A stretch of DNA of 62,625 nucleotides, taken from assembly GCA_036556265.1 (NCBI GenBank), contig DATBJU010000083.1, forward strand, positions 1 to 62,625, read 5' to 3'. A program made the position numbers and the translations under genes. Below the pieces are notes generated by a model. The model was not told where the DNA came from and searched no databases. It saw only the letters and a list, made by a program, of their open reading frames with translations. Source of the stretch: JAUSIF01 sp036556265. GTDB taxonomy: Bacteria > Pseudomonadota > Alphaproteobacteria > Rhizobiales > Xanthobacteraceae. Each line of letters begins with the position of its first letter. Within the stretch, counting starts at the first letter, position 1. Positions 7,771 through 15,791 of the stretch are shown here, piece by piece.

Positions 7771-8802
7771 TTGCGTCAGCCGGGACCCGACGTCGGGCGC
7801 AAGCCCTGGAAGGAAGAGCGCGAAGACCAGGCTCAGATCGTCGTCGCGTTCGACGACAATCAGCTTGCCATGCGGCTGTTCGGCCGGCACAGCGAGAACC
7901 TTGCCCTGATCGAGCGGCGGCTCGACGTAGTCGCGGACCAGCGCGGCAACCATGTCACCCTCGAAGGTCGTCGCGAAGCGTGCGAGCAGGCGCGGCGCGC
8001 GCTCGAATCGCTCTACGCGCACTTGCGCAACGAGCGCGAGATCACGAGCGGCGACGTGGAAGGAGCAATCCGCCAGGTGACGGCACCCGCGCCCGATGCC
8101 GAAGGCGGCGGGGGATTCGAACAGTTCCGGCTGCGCAAGCGAATCGTGCGGGCGCGCACCCCGGGCCAGGACGCGTACCTGCGTGCGCTCAAGAAGAATA
8201 CGCTCGTTTTCGCCACCGGCCCCGCAGGCACGGGCAAGACCTGGCTCGCCGTCGCGCACGCGGTGCATCTGTTCGAGCGGCGCGAGGTCGACCGTATCGT
8301 GCTGTCGCGGCCGGCGGTGGAAGCGGGCGAGCGCCTCGGTTTCCTGCCGGGCGACATGCGGGAGAAGGTCGATCCCTATCTCCGTCCCATTTACGACGCG
8401 TTTTACGACCTCATGGACCGCGGCATGGTCGAGCGCGCGCTGCAATCGGGCGAAATCGAGATTGCGCCGCTCGCGTTCATGCGGGGCCGCACCTTGTCGA
8501 ACGCCGCAGTGATACTCGACGAAGCGCAAAACTCGACCTCAATGCAGATGAAGATGTTTCTTACTCGGCTTGGCGAGCATTCGCGCATGATCGTCACCGG
8601 CGATCCGAGCCAGGTGGACCTTCCGGGCGGGCAGAAGTCGGGACTCGACGAGGCGGTAAAACTCATCGGCAGACTGGAAGATGTCGCCCATTGCGCGTTT
8701 TCGGCCGCCGACGTCGTACGGCACGAGCTCGTATCACGCATCGTCGAGGCCTATGACGCGGTCGATGCGAAAATGAAGGCGCAGCGGGAGCCGGGCCCAT
8801 GA
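7771..8802 (+). CDS. phoH: PhoH-like ATPase
   Basis: 343 residues, PhoH/YbeZ family. The P-loop is TGPAGTGKTWLA with Lys156, and the Walker B-like segment is AAVILDEAQNS. YbeZ-type PhoH is encoded beside ybeY in most bacteria and is linked to RNA metabolism and ribosome quality control. The start is TTG at 7771, the base after the miaB stop, supported by GGAGGT about 6 bases upstream; no ATG lies nearby. The stop overlaps the ybeY start (ATGA), so phoH and ybeY are translationally coupled. Confidence 0.93.
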   Translation: MRQPGPDVGRKPWKEEREDQAQIVVAFDDNQLAMRLFGRHSENLALIERRLDVVADQRGNHVTLEGRREACEQARRALESLYAHLRNEREITSGDVEGAIRQVTAPAPDAEGGGGFEQFRLRKRIVRARTPGQDAYLRALKKNTLVFATGPAGTGKTWLAVAHAVHLFERREVDRIVLSRPAVEAGERLGFLPGDMREKVDPYLRPIYDAFYDLMDRGMVERALQSGEIEIAPLAFMRGRTLSNAAVILDEAQNSTSMQMKMFLTRLGEHSRMIVTGDPSQVDLPGGQKSGLDEAVKLIGRLEDVAHCAFSAADVVRHELVSRIVEAYDAVDAKMKAQREPGP

Positions 8803-9281
8803 GCGTCGTCGTCGAAATCGTGATCGAGTCGCCGCAATGGGCGACGGCACCCGGTGCCGAGCGTACGATCCGCCGCGCGATCGAGGCCGCAGTCGCCGAT
8901 GCAGGGCCGGCTGAGACCGAGATCGGGGTCGTGCTCGCCGACGACGAGCGCATCCGCGCGCTCAACCGCGTCTGGCTCGGAAACGACAAGGCGACGAACG
9001 TGCTTTCGTTCCCTGCCCCGGCGCGACCGGGGGGCGGCCCGGCCTTCCTCGGCGACATTGTGTTGGCAATGGAAACGATCAGGCGCGAATCCGAGACCGA
9101 GGAAAAGCCATTCGAGCATCACCTCGCGCATCTTGCCATCCACGGTGTCCTGCACCTCCTCGGATTCGACCACGAGCGCGACGCCGATGCCGAGATCATG
9201 GAAAGCCGCGAACGGCGGATTCTCGCGGACCTCGGAATTCCCGACCCCTACGCGCGCGAACGGCGAACGGAGCCGGCATGA
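8799..9281 (+). CDS. ybeY: Endoribonuclease YbeY (16S rRNA 3' end maturation)
   Basis: 160 residues of the UPF0054 family. The zinc-binding signature HGVLHLLGFDH is exact, with His115, His119 and His125 as ligands. YbeY acts in 16S rRNA 3'-end maturation and in 70S ribosome quality control. It is overlapped by four bases on both sides (phoH upstream, corC-like gene downstream), and the phoH-ybeY-corC-lnt order is widely conserved in Proteobacteria. Confidence 0.95.
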   Translation: MSVVVEIVIESPQWATAPGAERTIRRAIEAAVADAGPAETEIGVVLADDERIRALNRVWLGNDKATNVLSFPAPARPGGGPAFLGDIVLAMETIRRESETEEKPFEHHLAHLAIHGVLHLLGFDHERDADAEIMESRERRILADLGIPDPYARERRTEPA

Positions 9282-10375
9282 ACTCGCAGGATCCCGCGGG
9301 ACCGCAGGCGCCCGGCGACAGTCAGACCGTGGAGCCGGATGCTCCGAAGAAGGGGGAACGTCTGCTTGAGCGGTTGAAGTCGCTCGTCGGACTACGTTCG
9401 GGCTCGCTACGCACCGACCTGGCCGAAGTTCTTGCCGAGGATACCGCGGTCAAGGCCGAGTTCTCGCCGGCCGAGCGCACGCTGTTGAAAAACATCCTCG
9501 CGCTCGAAAAGCAGCGAATCGGCGATCTCATGGTGCCGCGCGCCGACATCGTCGCCGTGCAGAAGGACATTCCCATCGGCCAGTTGCTCCGTCTGTTCGC
9601 GAGCGCCGCGCATTCGCGACTCGTCGTGTATGACGACACGCTCGACGACCCCACGGGCATGGTGCACATCCGCGACCTCGTGGCCTATCTCACAGGCAAG
9701 GCGGCGATCGCGCCGGAGGAGGCGGCCAAGCGCAGCCGCTTGCCCGCGGACCTCAACCCGCGTGCGGTCGATCTTTCCGAGCCGCTGTCAGCGACACAGA
9801 TCATTCGGCCGATCCTGTTCGTTCCGCCGTCGATGCCAGCCATCGATTTGCTCGTGAAGATGCAGGCCACGCGCATTCATCTTGCGCTCGTCATCGACGA
9901 ATATGGCGGAACCGACGGCCTCGTCTCGATCGAAGACATCGTCGAGCAGATCGTCGGAGACATTGAGGACGAGCATGACGTCGAGGCAACGACGATGATC
10001 GTCGCCCAGAGCGATGGCGGGTTTATTGCCGACGCGCGGGCGAGCCTGGACGAAGCCGCCGAAAAGATCGGGCCGGCATTCGCCGCCGGCGAAGAGCTCG
10101 AGGACGTGGATACGCTGGGCGGTCTTCTCGTGACGCTCGCCGGCCGCGTGCCCGTGCGCGGGGAAATCATCGCCGGACCGGGCGACTTTGAGATCGAGGT
10201 GCTGGACGCCGATCCGCGCCGCGCCAAGCGACTGCGAATCGGCCGGCGGCCGCCCGAACTGCAACGGCGCGAGGCACGGCGACGTACGGTGGAAGAGGGC
10301 GTATCGGTCGCCCCTTCCTTGCCGAAATCCGCTTCCGAGCCGGCCACGCGCTCCGCCGAAGAACCCGGCAGCTAG
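9278..10375 (+). CDS. CBS-domain protein of the CorC/HlyC (TlyC) family
   Basis: 365 residues. Paired CBS domains occupy roughly residues 80-200 (DLMVPRADIVAVQKDIP; HLALVIDEYGGTDGLVSIED), followed by a CorC_HlyC transporter-associated domain (VDTLGGLLVTLAGRVPVRGE). There is no DUF21 membrane domain, so this is the soluble CorC type. Homologues are implicated in magnesium/cobalt efflux and were once called hemolysins; the biochemical role is uncertain. The ATG overlaps the ybeY stop and lnt follows after 8 bases. A basic tail rich in Arg and Pro is not conserved. Confidence 0.9.
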   Translation: MNSQDPAGPQAPGDSQTVEPDAPKKGERLLERLKSLVGLRSGSLRTDLAEVLAEDTAVKAEFSPAERTLLKNILALEKQRIGDLMVPRADIVAVQKDIPIGQLLRLFASAAHSRLVVYDDTLDDPTGMVHIRDLVAYLTGKAAIAPEEAAKRSRLPADLNPRAVDLSEPLSATQIIRPILFVPPSMPAIDLLVKMQATRIHLALVIDEYGGTDGLVSIEDIVEQIVGDIEDEHDVEATTMIVAQSDGGFIADARASLDEAAEKIGPAFAAGEELEDVDTLGGLLVTLAGRVPVRGEIIAGPGDFEIEVLDADPRRAKRLRIGRRPPELQRREARRRTVEEGVSVAPSLPKSASEPATRSAEEPGS

Positions 10376-10383
10376 TTTCGTCC

Positions 10384-11988
10384 GTGAAGAAGCTCGCCGC
10401 GCTCGCGCACCGCGTCGTACTGGCCTGGGGCTGGCGGCGACGGATGATCGCGTTTGCCGCGGGCGCGCTGTCCGCACTCGCGATGGCGCCCTTTGATCTG
10501 TGGCCGATCCTCGCGCTCACGCTGCCCGTGATGGTTTGGCTGATCGACGGCGCCGGGACCGGCGGCGTCGGCCTGCGCGCCGCATTCGCTTCGGGCTGGT
10601 GGTTCGGATTCGGCTATTTCCTGGCCGGGCTCTACTGGATCGGCATGGCGTTGCTGGTCGAGGCCGATCAATTCGGCTGGCTCTTGCCGTTCGCGGTCGT
10701 CGCGATTCCCGCCGGGCTCGCACTGTTCGTCGGCCTCGGCACCCTGCTTGCACGGTTGCTATGGACGTCGGGTCCAATGCGGGTGCTCGCATTCGCCGTC
10801 GGCCTCACCGTCGCCGAATGGCTGCGAGGCCATGTTCTCTCGGGTTTTCCCTGGAACAGTTTCGGGCAGGCTCTCACGGCCGTCCCTGCCCTCGCCCAAA
10901 CCGCATCGCTCGTCGGCCTTTGGGGCCTCACCTTGATCGCGCTCGTGACGCTCGCGAGCCCGGCCACGCTCGCCGACCCGCCCGAAGCAACGCGACGGCC
11001 GCGGTTGCTGCCGGGAATTTCTGTCGCGCTGCTGATCGTGCTCGCGGGTTTCGGCTGGTACCGGCTTGCAACCACCGAAACCGCCAACGTCGAGGGCGTG
11101 CGGCTCCGGATCATGCAGCCGAACCTGCCGCAAGACGCGAAGTTCAGACCCTCCGCCAAGCAAGCCGTCATGAACCTCTACGCGTCGATCAGCGACCGTT
11201 CGACCGGGTCCGAAACGCGCGGCCTGCGCGATGTAACGCATCTGATTTGGCCGGAATCGGCATTTCCTTTCTTTCTCGAGCGCGAGGCGGACGCTCTCGC
11301 GCGCATCGCGGATCTGCTGCCGCCCGGCACGGTGCTGATCACGGGCGCCGCGCGTGTCGAGGAGGTAAGCGACAAGAAGAGTCAGCCCAAGGTTTTCAAC
11401 AGCATTCGCGTGCTCGGCGACGACGGGGCGATCCGCGCCACCTACGACAAGCTGCATCTCGTCCCGTTCGGCGAATTTCTGCCACTGCAAGGCTTTCTGG
11501 AGAGCCTCGGCTTTCAGCAGCTCACCCGCGTGCGCGGCGGGTTCACGCCTGGTGCGGCGCGACGCGCGCTGGCGATCCCCCGCCTGCCACCGGCGTCACC
11601 GCTCATCTGTTACGAGGTGATCTTTCCGGGCCAGGTGCTGTCCGAGGGTTCACGGCCCGCGTGGCTGCTTAACGTTACAAACGACGCATGGTTCGGCAAT
11701 ACACCCGGACCGCACCAGCACTTCGCACAATCGCGATTGCGAACGATCGAGGAAGGTTTGCCGCTGGTTCGCGCTGCGAACAATGGAATCTCTGCGGTGA
11801 TCGATCCGCTCGGCCGTATCGTGCGCTCGCTCCCGCTCGGCGTCGACGGTGTGATCGACTCGAGCTTGCCGCGAGCCATCGCGCCGACCGTTTATGCGCG
11901 ACTTGGCGACGTGCCCACTTTGCTCGCCGTGATCGTGCTCGTCTTCATCGTTGTCCGATCGCGCCGTTCCGCGCCGAAGACAGGTTGA
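10384..11988 (+). CDS. lnt: Apolipoprotein N-acyltransferase
   Basis: 534 residues. About six N-terminal membrane segments (residues 15-215) are followed by a periplasmic nitrilase-like domain and a last membrane helix (LLAVIVLVFIVV). The Glu-Lys-Cys catalytic triad is visible in IWPESAFPF, YDKLHLVPFGEFLP and PLICYEVIFPG. The enzyme adds the third acyl chain to the N-terminal Cys of lipoproteins in the inner membrane. The start is GTG at 10384; MKKLAALAHRVVLAWGW is typical. It ends the phoH-ybeY-corC-lnt group; an XRE regulator follows after a 114-base gap with its own promoter-like sequence. Confidence 0.96.
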   Translation: MKKLAALAHRVVLAWGWRRRMIAFAAGALSALAMAPFDLWPILALTLPVMVWLIDGAGTGGVGLRAAFASGWWFGFGYFLAGLYWIGMALLVEADQFGWLLPFAVVAIPAGLALFVGLGTLLARLLWTSGPMRVLAFAVGLTVAEWLRGHVLSGFPWNSFGQALTAVPALAQTASLVGLWGLTLIALVTLASPATLADPPEATRRPRLLPGISVALLIVLAGFGWYRLATTETANVEGVRLRIMQPNLPQDAKFRPSAKQAVMNLYASISDRSTGSETRGLRDVTHLIWPESAFPFFLEREADALARIADLLPPGTVLITGAARVEEVSDKKSQPKVFNSIRVLGDDGAIRATYDKLHLVPFGEFLPLQGFLESLGFQQLTRVRGGFTPGAARRALAIPRLPPASPLICYEVIFPGQVLSEGSRPAWLLNVTNDAWFGNTPGPHQHFAQSRLRTIEEGLPLVRAANNGISAVIDPLGRIVRSLPLGVDGVIDSSLPRAIAPTVYARLGDVPTLLAVIVLVFIVVRSRRSAPKTG

Positions 11989-12064
11989 TCACTCACTCCG
12001 TGTTTTACTGTGTGCCTACGGGTCGCAGCCGCACACGGCCGCCGCGCTTCCGTGGCAATCGCAA

Positions 12065-12092
12065 TTCGGAGTAGGTAGTCTGGTGGTATAGT
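12065..12092 (+). promoter_or_regulatory. Candidate sigma-70 promoter for the XRE regulator
   Basis: TTCGGA (12065-12070) and TATAGT (12087-12092) are separated by 16 bases. If used, transcription would start a few bases before the ATG at 12103, giving a nearly leaderless mRNA and excluding the alternative GTG start at 12091. The -35 match is weak. Confidence 0.35.
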
Positions 12093-12102
12093 GGGATGCA
12101 GG

Positions 12103-12516
12103 ATGACGAAGAAATCTCCCAATCCGATCGATAAGCACGTCGGCAGCCGCGTGCGAATGCGCCGCATGATGATCAGCATGAGTCAGGAGAAGCTCGGGGA
12201 GCGCCTCGGCATCACCTTTCAGCAAATCCAGAAATACGAGAAGGGGACGAACCGCATCGGGGCGAGCCGCCTGCAACAGATTTCGGGCGTGCTGGGCGTG
12301 CCGGTGTCATTCTTCTTCGAGGGAGCCCCGACCCAGGAAGGCGCGACGGGCGGCCTCGGTGAATCGCCGTCTCCGGCCTACGTTTCCGACTTTCTCGCGA
12401 CCTCGGACGGGCTGGCGCTGACCAAGGCTTTCATGAAGGTGAAAGACGCGAAAGTACGCCGCCGGATCGTCGACCTTGTGGAAGCAATTGCGTCGGAGGA
12501 AGAAAGCAAGCGCTGA
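12103..12516 (+). CDS. XRE-family helix-turn-helix transcriptional regulator
   Basis: 137 residues. A Cro/CI-type HTH (residues 9-66: VGSRVRMRRMMISMSQEKLG, then ITFQQIQKYEKGTNRIGASR as the recognition part) is followed by a short C-terminal region. The latter contains FFEGAPTQ and the terminal RRRIVDLVEAIASEE segment typical of a family widespread in Hyphomicrobiales. The family usually sits between lnt and metK. Here metK is missing and a terminator follows directly. The target genes are unknown. ATG 12103 is chosen because MTKKSPNPIDKHVGSRVR is the conserved start. Confidence 0.9.
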   Translation: MTKKSPNPIDKHVGSRVRMRRMMISMSQEKLGERLGITFQQIQKYEKGTNRIGASRLQQISGVLGVPVSFFFEGAPTQEGATGGLGESPSPAYVSDFLATSDGLALTKAFMKVKDAKVRRRIVDLVEAIASEEESKR

Positions 12517-12529
12517 TCTCCCGGCACGG

Positions 12530-12562
12530 CCGGCCTACCGCCCATCGAGGCCGGACTTTTTT
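12530..12562 (+). terminator. Intrinsic terminator after the XRE regulator
   Basis: CCGGCCT (12530-12536) pairs with AGGCCGG (12548-12554), followed two bases later by six T residues (12557-12562). It begins 13 bases after the regulator stop codon and separates it from trmB. Confidence 0.8.
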
Positions 12563-12605
12563 CGCCTCTCCCCCACCGCTAGGGTGCCGCGCCTAAGGCC
12601 GGCAG

Positions 12606-13310
12606 ATGCCACAAAAGGACAACCCGCCCGAGCCCCGCCCGCGCGCCTTCTTTGGGCGGCGCAAGGGGCACAAGCTGCGCCCGCGGCGTGCCGAACTGCT
12701 CGAGACGCGCCTGCCGAAACTCGCCCTCGATCTCACGCGTCCCGCGCCGGCCGATCTGACCACCCTGTTTCCGGTGCCGGTTACGAAGGTCGCGCTCGAA
12801 ATCGGCTTCGGCGCCGGCGAGAACCTCGTGCGCGAGGCGGAAGCCGATCGCACGGTCGGCTGGATCGGGGTCGAGCCATTCGTGAACGGCATGGCGAGCG
12901 CGCTGGCGCTCATCGACGCGGCCCAGCTGAAGAACATCCGCCTGCATCACGGCGACGTGCTCGACATCCTGGAGTGGCTGCCGCAGGCATCGATCGCACG
13001 GATCAATATCCTCTATCCCGATCCCTGGCCCAAGCGGCGACACTGGAAGCGGCGCTTTGTATCCGACGCATCCGTGACGCTGCTCGCGCGCGTCACGATG
13101 AAGGGCGCGATCGTGCGCTTCGCCACCGACATTGCCGACTATGCCGAATGGGCGCTCGTCCGTTTCCTGCGCTCGCCCGCGTTCGAGTGGACGGCCGAAC
13201 GCGCCGACGACTGGCGGAAGCCCTGGCCGGACCATGCCGGCACGCGCTACGAGGCGAAGGCACTGAAGGAGGGCCGCCAGCCGAGCTATCTCTCGCTGCG
13301 GCGGCGTTAG
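12606..13310 (+). CDS. trmB: tRNA (guanine-N7-)-methyltransferase
   Basis: 234 residues, class I SAM-dependent methyltransferase that makes m7G46 in the tRNA variable loop. The SAM-binding motif is ALEIGFGAGENLV near residue 60, and the family hallmark is NILYPDPWPKRRHWKRRF near residues 135-152. The start MPQKDNPPEPRPRAFFGRRK has the basic N-terminus usual in alphaproteobacterial TrmB. It follows the terminator at 12530-12562, so it must have its own promoter or read-through. The next two genes are on the opposite strand and converge on it with only a 10-base gap. Confidence 0.95.
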   Translation: MPQKDNPPEPRPRAFFGRRKGHKLRPRRAELLETRLPKLALDLTRPAPADLTTLFPVPVTKVALEIGFGAGENLVREAEADRTVGWIGVEPFVNGMASALALIDAAQLKNIRLHHGDVLDILEWLPQASIARINILYPDPWPKRRHWKRRFVSDASVTLLARVTMKGAIVRFATDIADYAEWALVRFLRSPAFEWTAERADDWRKPWPDHAGTRYEAKALKEGRQPSYLSLRRR

Positions 13311-13320
13311 GACTTGGCAG

Positions 13321-14406
13321 TCAGCCGGTCTGCCGGATTTGCCAGAAGCGCAGCACGCGGTCCGCGGTCGCGCGCGATAGCGTGTTGAAGTCCTGACAGA
13401 TCTGCGCAAGCTCGTGGTGGGAGAGTTTGCGGCAGTTGCGGCGCATAAGGACGAGCGTGCGCACGAGCGACCAATCGAACCCCTTCGCCTTGCACAGGAC
13501 GAGGAGCGGGTCGAGGCAGTCGCCATGCATAACGCGGTCGACGATATCCATCGGAACACCGGCCAACTCCGCGAGCGCCGCCACCGTCTCCTCGAAGCGG
13601 CCGGATTTCGCGAAATCGGCGAGCTCGTTCATCGAGAGCCGGCCGGACTGTGCGAGCATCCGCACGAAGCTGCTGGCGGCGGAGTAGCTGCGCGAGGCGA
13701 GCTCCGGCCTTCCGGCGACCTTCTGCGAAATCTCGGAAAGGATGTGCTGGATCGCAACCTGCATCTCCGGCGTGGCGCCGGCCAGCAACCGCTGCTGCAC
13801 GCGCTCGGTCGCGCGCGTCACCAGTTTCCGAAACAGGTACGGCGGGATGTCGACACGCTGGCCGACCTTCTCCGCGAGCTCCTCGTCCTTCTCGGCGCGA
13901 ACCACGAGGCTCGCAAAGCCCGATTCCGAGAAATGGGCACTGCCGTTCGCGGTCACCGATCGCGCCACCTCGTCGTTGCCGCGCTCGACCAGCACGTCGG
14001 TCACCGCCTCGCCGAGGTCCGCGCGACCGCACATGGCAAGAAGATGCGCCTGGCTCCTGGTCCGTGCGAGCTCGACGAGATCGCTCTCATCGAGCTGCGG
14101 CGAGGCGGCAAGCACGGGCGCGGCGACCGAGATCGCATCATCGTAGGCGAGCGAGCGGACAACGCCCTTCGGCGCGTTTGCCACCGGAGCGAGCCGTCGC
14201 GCGAGCTCGACGAGCGCGGTCTTTTCAATCTCGGCCGCGAGCCGGCCGATGACCTGGTCGAACAGCTTGACCTGCTCGTCGTCGTAGCGTTCCGCGCCGC
14301 GGATAAACAGATCGGTGACGCGCCGCAACGTCGTGACGCGCTGATTGGGAGAGCCGTCGCGAATCGACGTCTCCAGTTCCCGAATCATCGATACGTGCGC
14401 GTTCAT
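13321..14406 (-). CDS. DUF2336 domain protein (paralogue 2 of a tandem pair)
   Basis: 361 residues, helical throughout, with no signal peptide, membrane segment or recognised catalytic motif. It is clearly a paralogue of the protein encoded just upstream (14419-15513): both share the LRRVTDLF segment near residue 28, LARxLAPVxNAP near residue 68, QAHLLA near residue 118, and the NFSESG/HFSESG motif. These are features of DUF2336, a family of unknown function found mainly in Alphaproteobacteria. The start is the ATG at 14404-14406 (MNAHVSMIRELETSI). The gap to its paralogue is only 12 bases, so the pair is probably one operon transcribed leftward towards trmB. Confidence 0.85.
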   Translation of the reverse strand: MNAHVSMIRELETSIRDGSPNQRVTTLRRVTDLFIRGAERYDDEQVKLFDQVIGRLAAEIEKTALVELARRLAPVANAPKGVVRSLAYDDAISVAAPVLAASPQLDESDLVELARTRSQAHLLAMCGRADLGEAVTDVLVERGNDEVARSVTANGSAHFSESGFASLVVRAEKDEELAEKVGQRVDIPPYLFRKLVTRATERVQQRLLAGATPEMQVAIQHILSEISQKVAGRPELASRSYSAASSFVRMLAQSGRLSMNELADFAKSGRFEETVAALAELAGVPMDIVDRVMHGDCLDPLLVLCKAKGFDWSLVRTLVLMRRNCRKLSHHELAQICQDFNTLSRATADRVLRFWQIRQTG

Positions 14407-14418
14407 CGAGCCCAGCCT

Positions 14419-15513
14419 TCAACCCGCCGCCCGCATCGGCGGCCGTCCACCCTGCCAACGGGCAATCACCTGTCGCGCGGTGGCGTAGCTCAGCCGCTTG
14501 AAGTCGTCGCAGATGTCTTCAAGGTCCTTGGCCGAGATGCGGCGGCCGCTCGGCCGGCAGAGAATGACGGCGCGCGCGGTCAGCCAGTCGAAGCCCGCGG
14601 CCTTCAGCAGGATCAGCAGCGGCTCGATGCGATCGCCGTTCATCAGCCAGTCGATCGCGTCGATCTCGGCCCCGCACAGAACCGAGAGCGCGGCGGCCGT
14701 TTCTTCGTAACGTCGCGATTTTGCGAGATCGTAGAGCTCCGACTCTCCGAGCCCGCCGGCGGCGTGCAGCATGCCGATCAGCCGTTGCGCGGCCTTGAAG
14801 CTGCGCGGGGCCGGTACCGGATCAATGTCGTGCGAGACCTTCGCGAGCACGCGCTCGATCTCACTGCGCATATGCGAGGGCGCTGACATGAGCAACCGGC
14901 GCTGCACGAGATCGCTCGCTTGCGCGACGAGCTGGTGCAAAAGGTGCAGAGGAATGTCGGGCCGGCCGATGATGCGTGTCGCGAGGGGTTCGTCATCACC
15001 CGCGCGATCGACGAGACGCGCCATTCCGCTTTCGGAGAAGTTCGCCTGGGCGTTCGATGCGATGTTGAAAAGCACATCGCCGTCGCCGCGGTCCACGAGC
15101 ACATCGGTTACGGCATGGCCGAGGGGGCGGCGGCTTGCGATCGCGAGCAGGTGCGCCTGGCCTTTGGTGCGGGCGATATCGACGAGGTCGGCCTCGGTGA
15201 GCCGACGCGAGCGCAAGAGAATCGGCGCCGCGACTTCGATCGAATCGTCCGTTGCAAGATCGCGGACCGTGTTCGGAGGCGCGTTGTCGACGGGCGCGAG
15301 CTGGCGCGCAAGCTCCGCACGTACCTCGGTCTCGATCACGCCGGCGAGGCGCAGGATCACGTCGTCGAACAGAGCGACGTGCTGCTCGCTCAACTCCGTC
15401 GCACGGCGCGTGAAAAGGTCGGTGACGCGCCGCAATGTCTCGGCGCGCCTGTGACTCGAGCCACGCTCAATCGCGTCTTCGAGCTCGCGGATAAGGGAAT
15501 TTTGATCGGCCAT
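14419..15513 (-). CDS. DUF2336 domain protein (paralogue 1 of a tandem pair)
   Basis: 364 residues from ATG 15513 (MADQNSLIRELEDAIERG); TTG 15522 and GTG 15519 are in-frame alternatives. It has the same architecture as its downstream paralogue: repeated helical hairpins that resemble HEAT-type repeats in pattern, although I cannot confirm that fold. The C-terminal part is Arg-rich. Function is unknown. The pair sits between trmB and the rimP-nusA-infB operon on the opposite strand, and this gene's promoter region is shared with the rimP leader (15514-15791). Confidence 0.85.
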   Translation of the reverse strand: MADQNSLIRELEDAIERGSSHRRAETLRRVTDLFTRRATELSEQHVALFDDVILRLAGVIETEVRAELARQLAPVDNAPPNTVRDLATDDSIEVAAPILLRSRRLTEADLVDIARTKGQAHLLAIASRRPLGHAVTDVLVDRGDGDVLFNIASNAQANFSESGMARLVDRAGDDEPLATRIIGRPDIPLHLLHQLVAQASDLVQRRLLMSAPSHMRSEIERVLAKVSHDIDPVPAPRSFKAAQRLIGMLHAAGGLGESELYDLAKSRRYEETAAALSVLCGAEIDAIDWLMNGDRIEPLLILLKAAGFDWLTARAVILCRPSGRRISAKDLEDICDDFKRLSYATARQVIARWQGGRPPMRAAG

Positions 15514-15650
15514 TCGCACCAACGCACGACAAACCGGATGCGCGCGGCACCGGTCGATCGGGGGGAAGACTACTCAGGATTGTTGAAGAATAAGTTAGAA
15601 AGGCCGCGCGAAATCCGCGGAAATTGTGGTTTGGCGGCCCTCATATCCTC

Positions 15651-15678
15651 TTGCGTGGGCGCCCGCGCGCGCTATATT
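15651..15678 (+). promoter_or_regulatory. Candidate promoter of the rimP-nusA-infB operon
   Basis: TTGCGT (15651-15656) and TATATT (15673-15678) with a 16-base spacer. It lies about 110 bases upstream of the rimP start, directly before a structured leader, which fits a transcription start near 15685. Confidence 0.6.
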
Positions 15679-15758
15679 CATCGCTAACAACGACATCTCA
15701 TAGCGATCCGCTGGATCGGATGATGAGGGTGGGCCCCGGCCGGGACCCGCTCTTTTTT
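15679..15758 (+). ncRNA. Structured rimP leader ending in a terminator-like attenuator
   Basis: Three hairpins can be drawn. TCGCTA (15681-15686) pairs with TAGCGA (15701-15706). CGATCC (15704-15709) pairs with GGATCG (15713-15718). GTGGG-C-CCC pairs with GGG-A-CCCGC (15729-15750, GGCC loop, one mismatch) and is followed by TCTTTTTT (15751-15758), an intrinsic-terminator shape. The first two stems share bases 15704-15706 and so exclude each other, at least partly. The terminator lies 33 bases before the rimP ATG, so it would act as an attenuator for rimP-nusA-infB. A putative rimP-leader RNA with this design has been described from Rhizobiales genomes; membership here needs a covariance-model search. 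Confidence 0.65.
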
Positions 15759-15791
15759 GTTACCCGCGCAGGCATGCGCGAACGGGATGCC

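Noticed and set aside
13414..14886. 490-codon forward frame over the DUF2336 genes
   Set aside because: Antisense shadow of two intact paralogous genes; rich in Arg and His with no domain.
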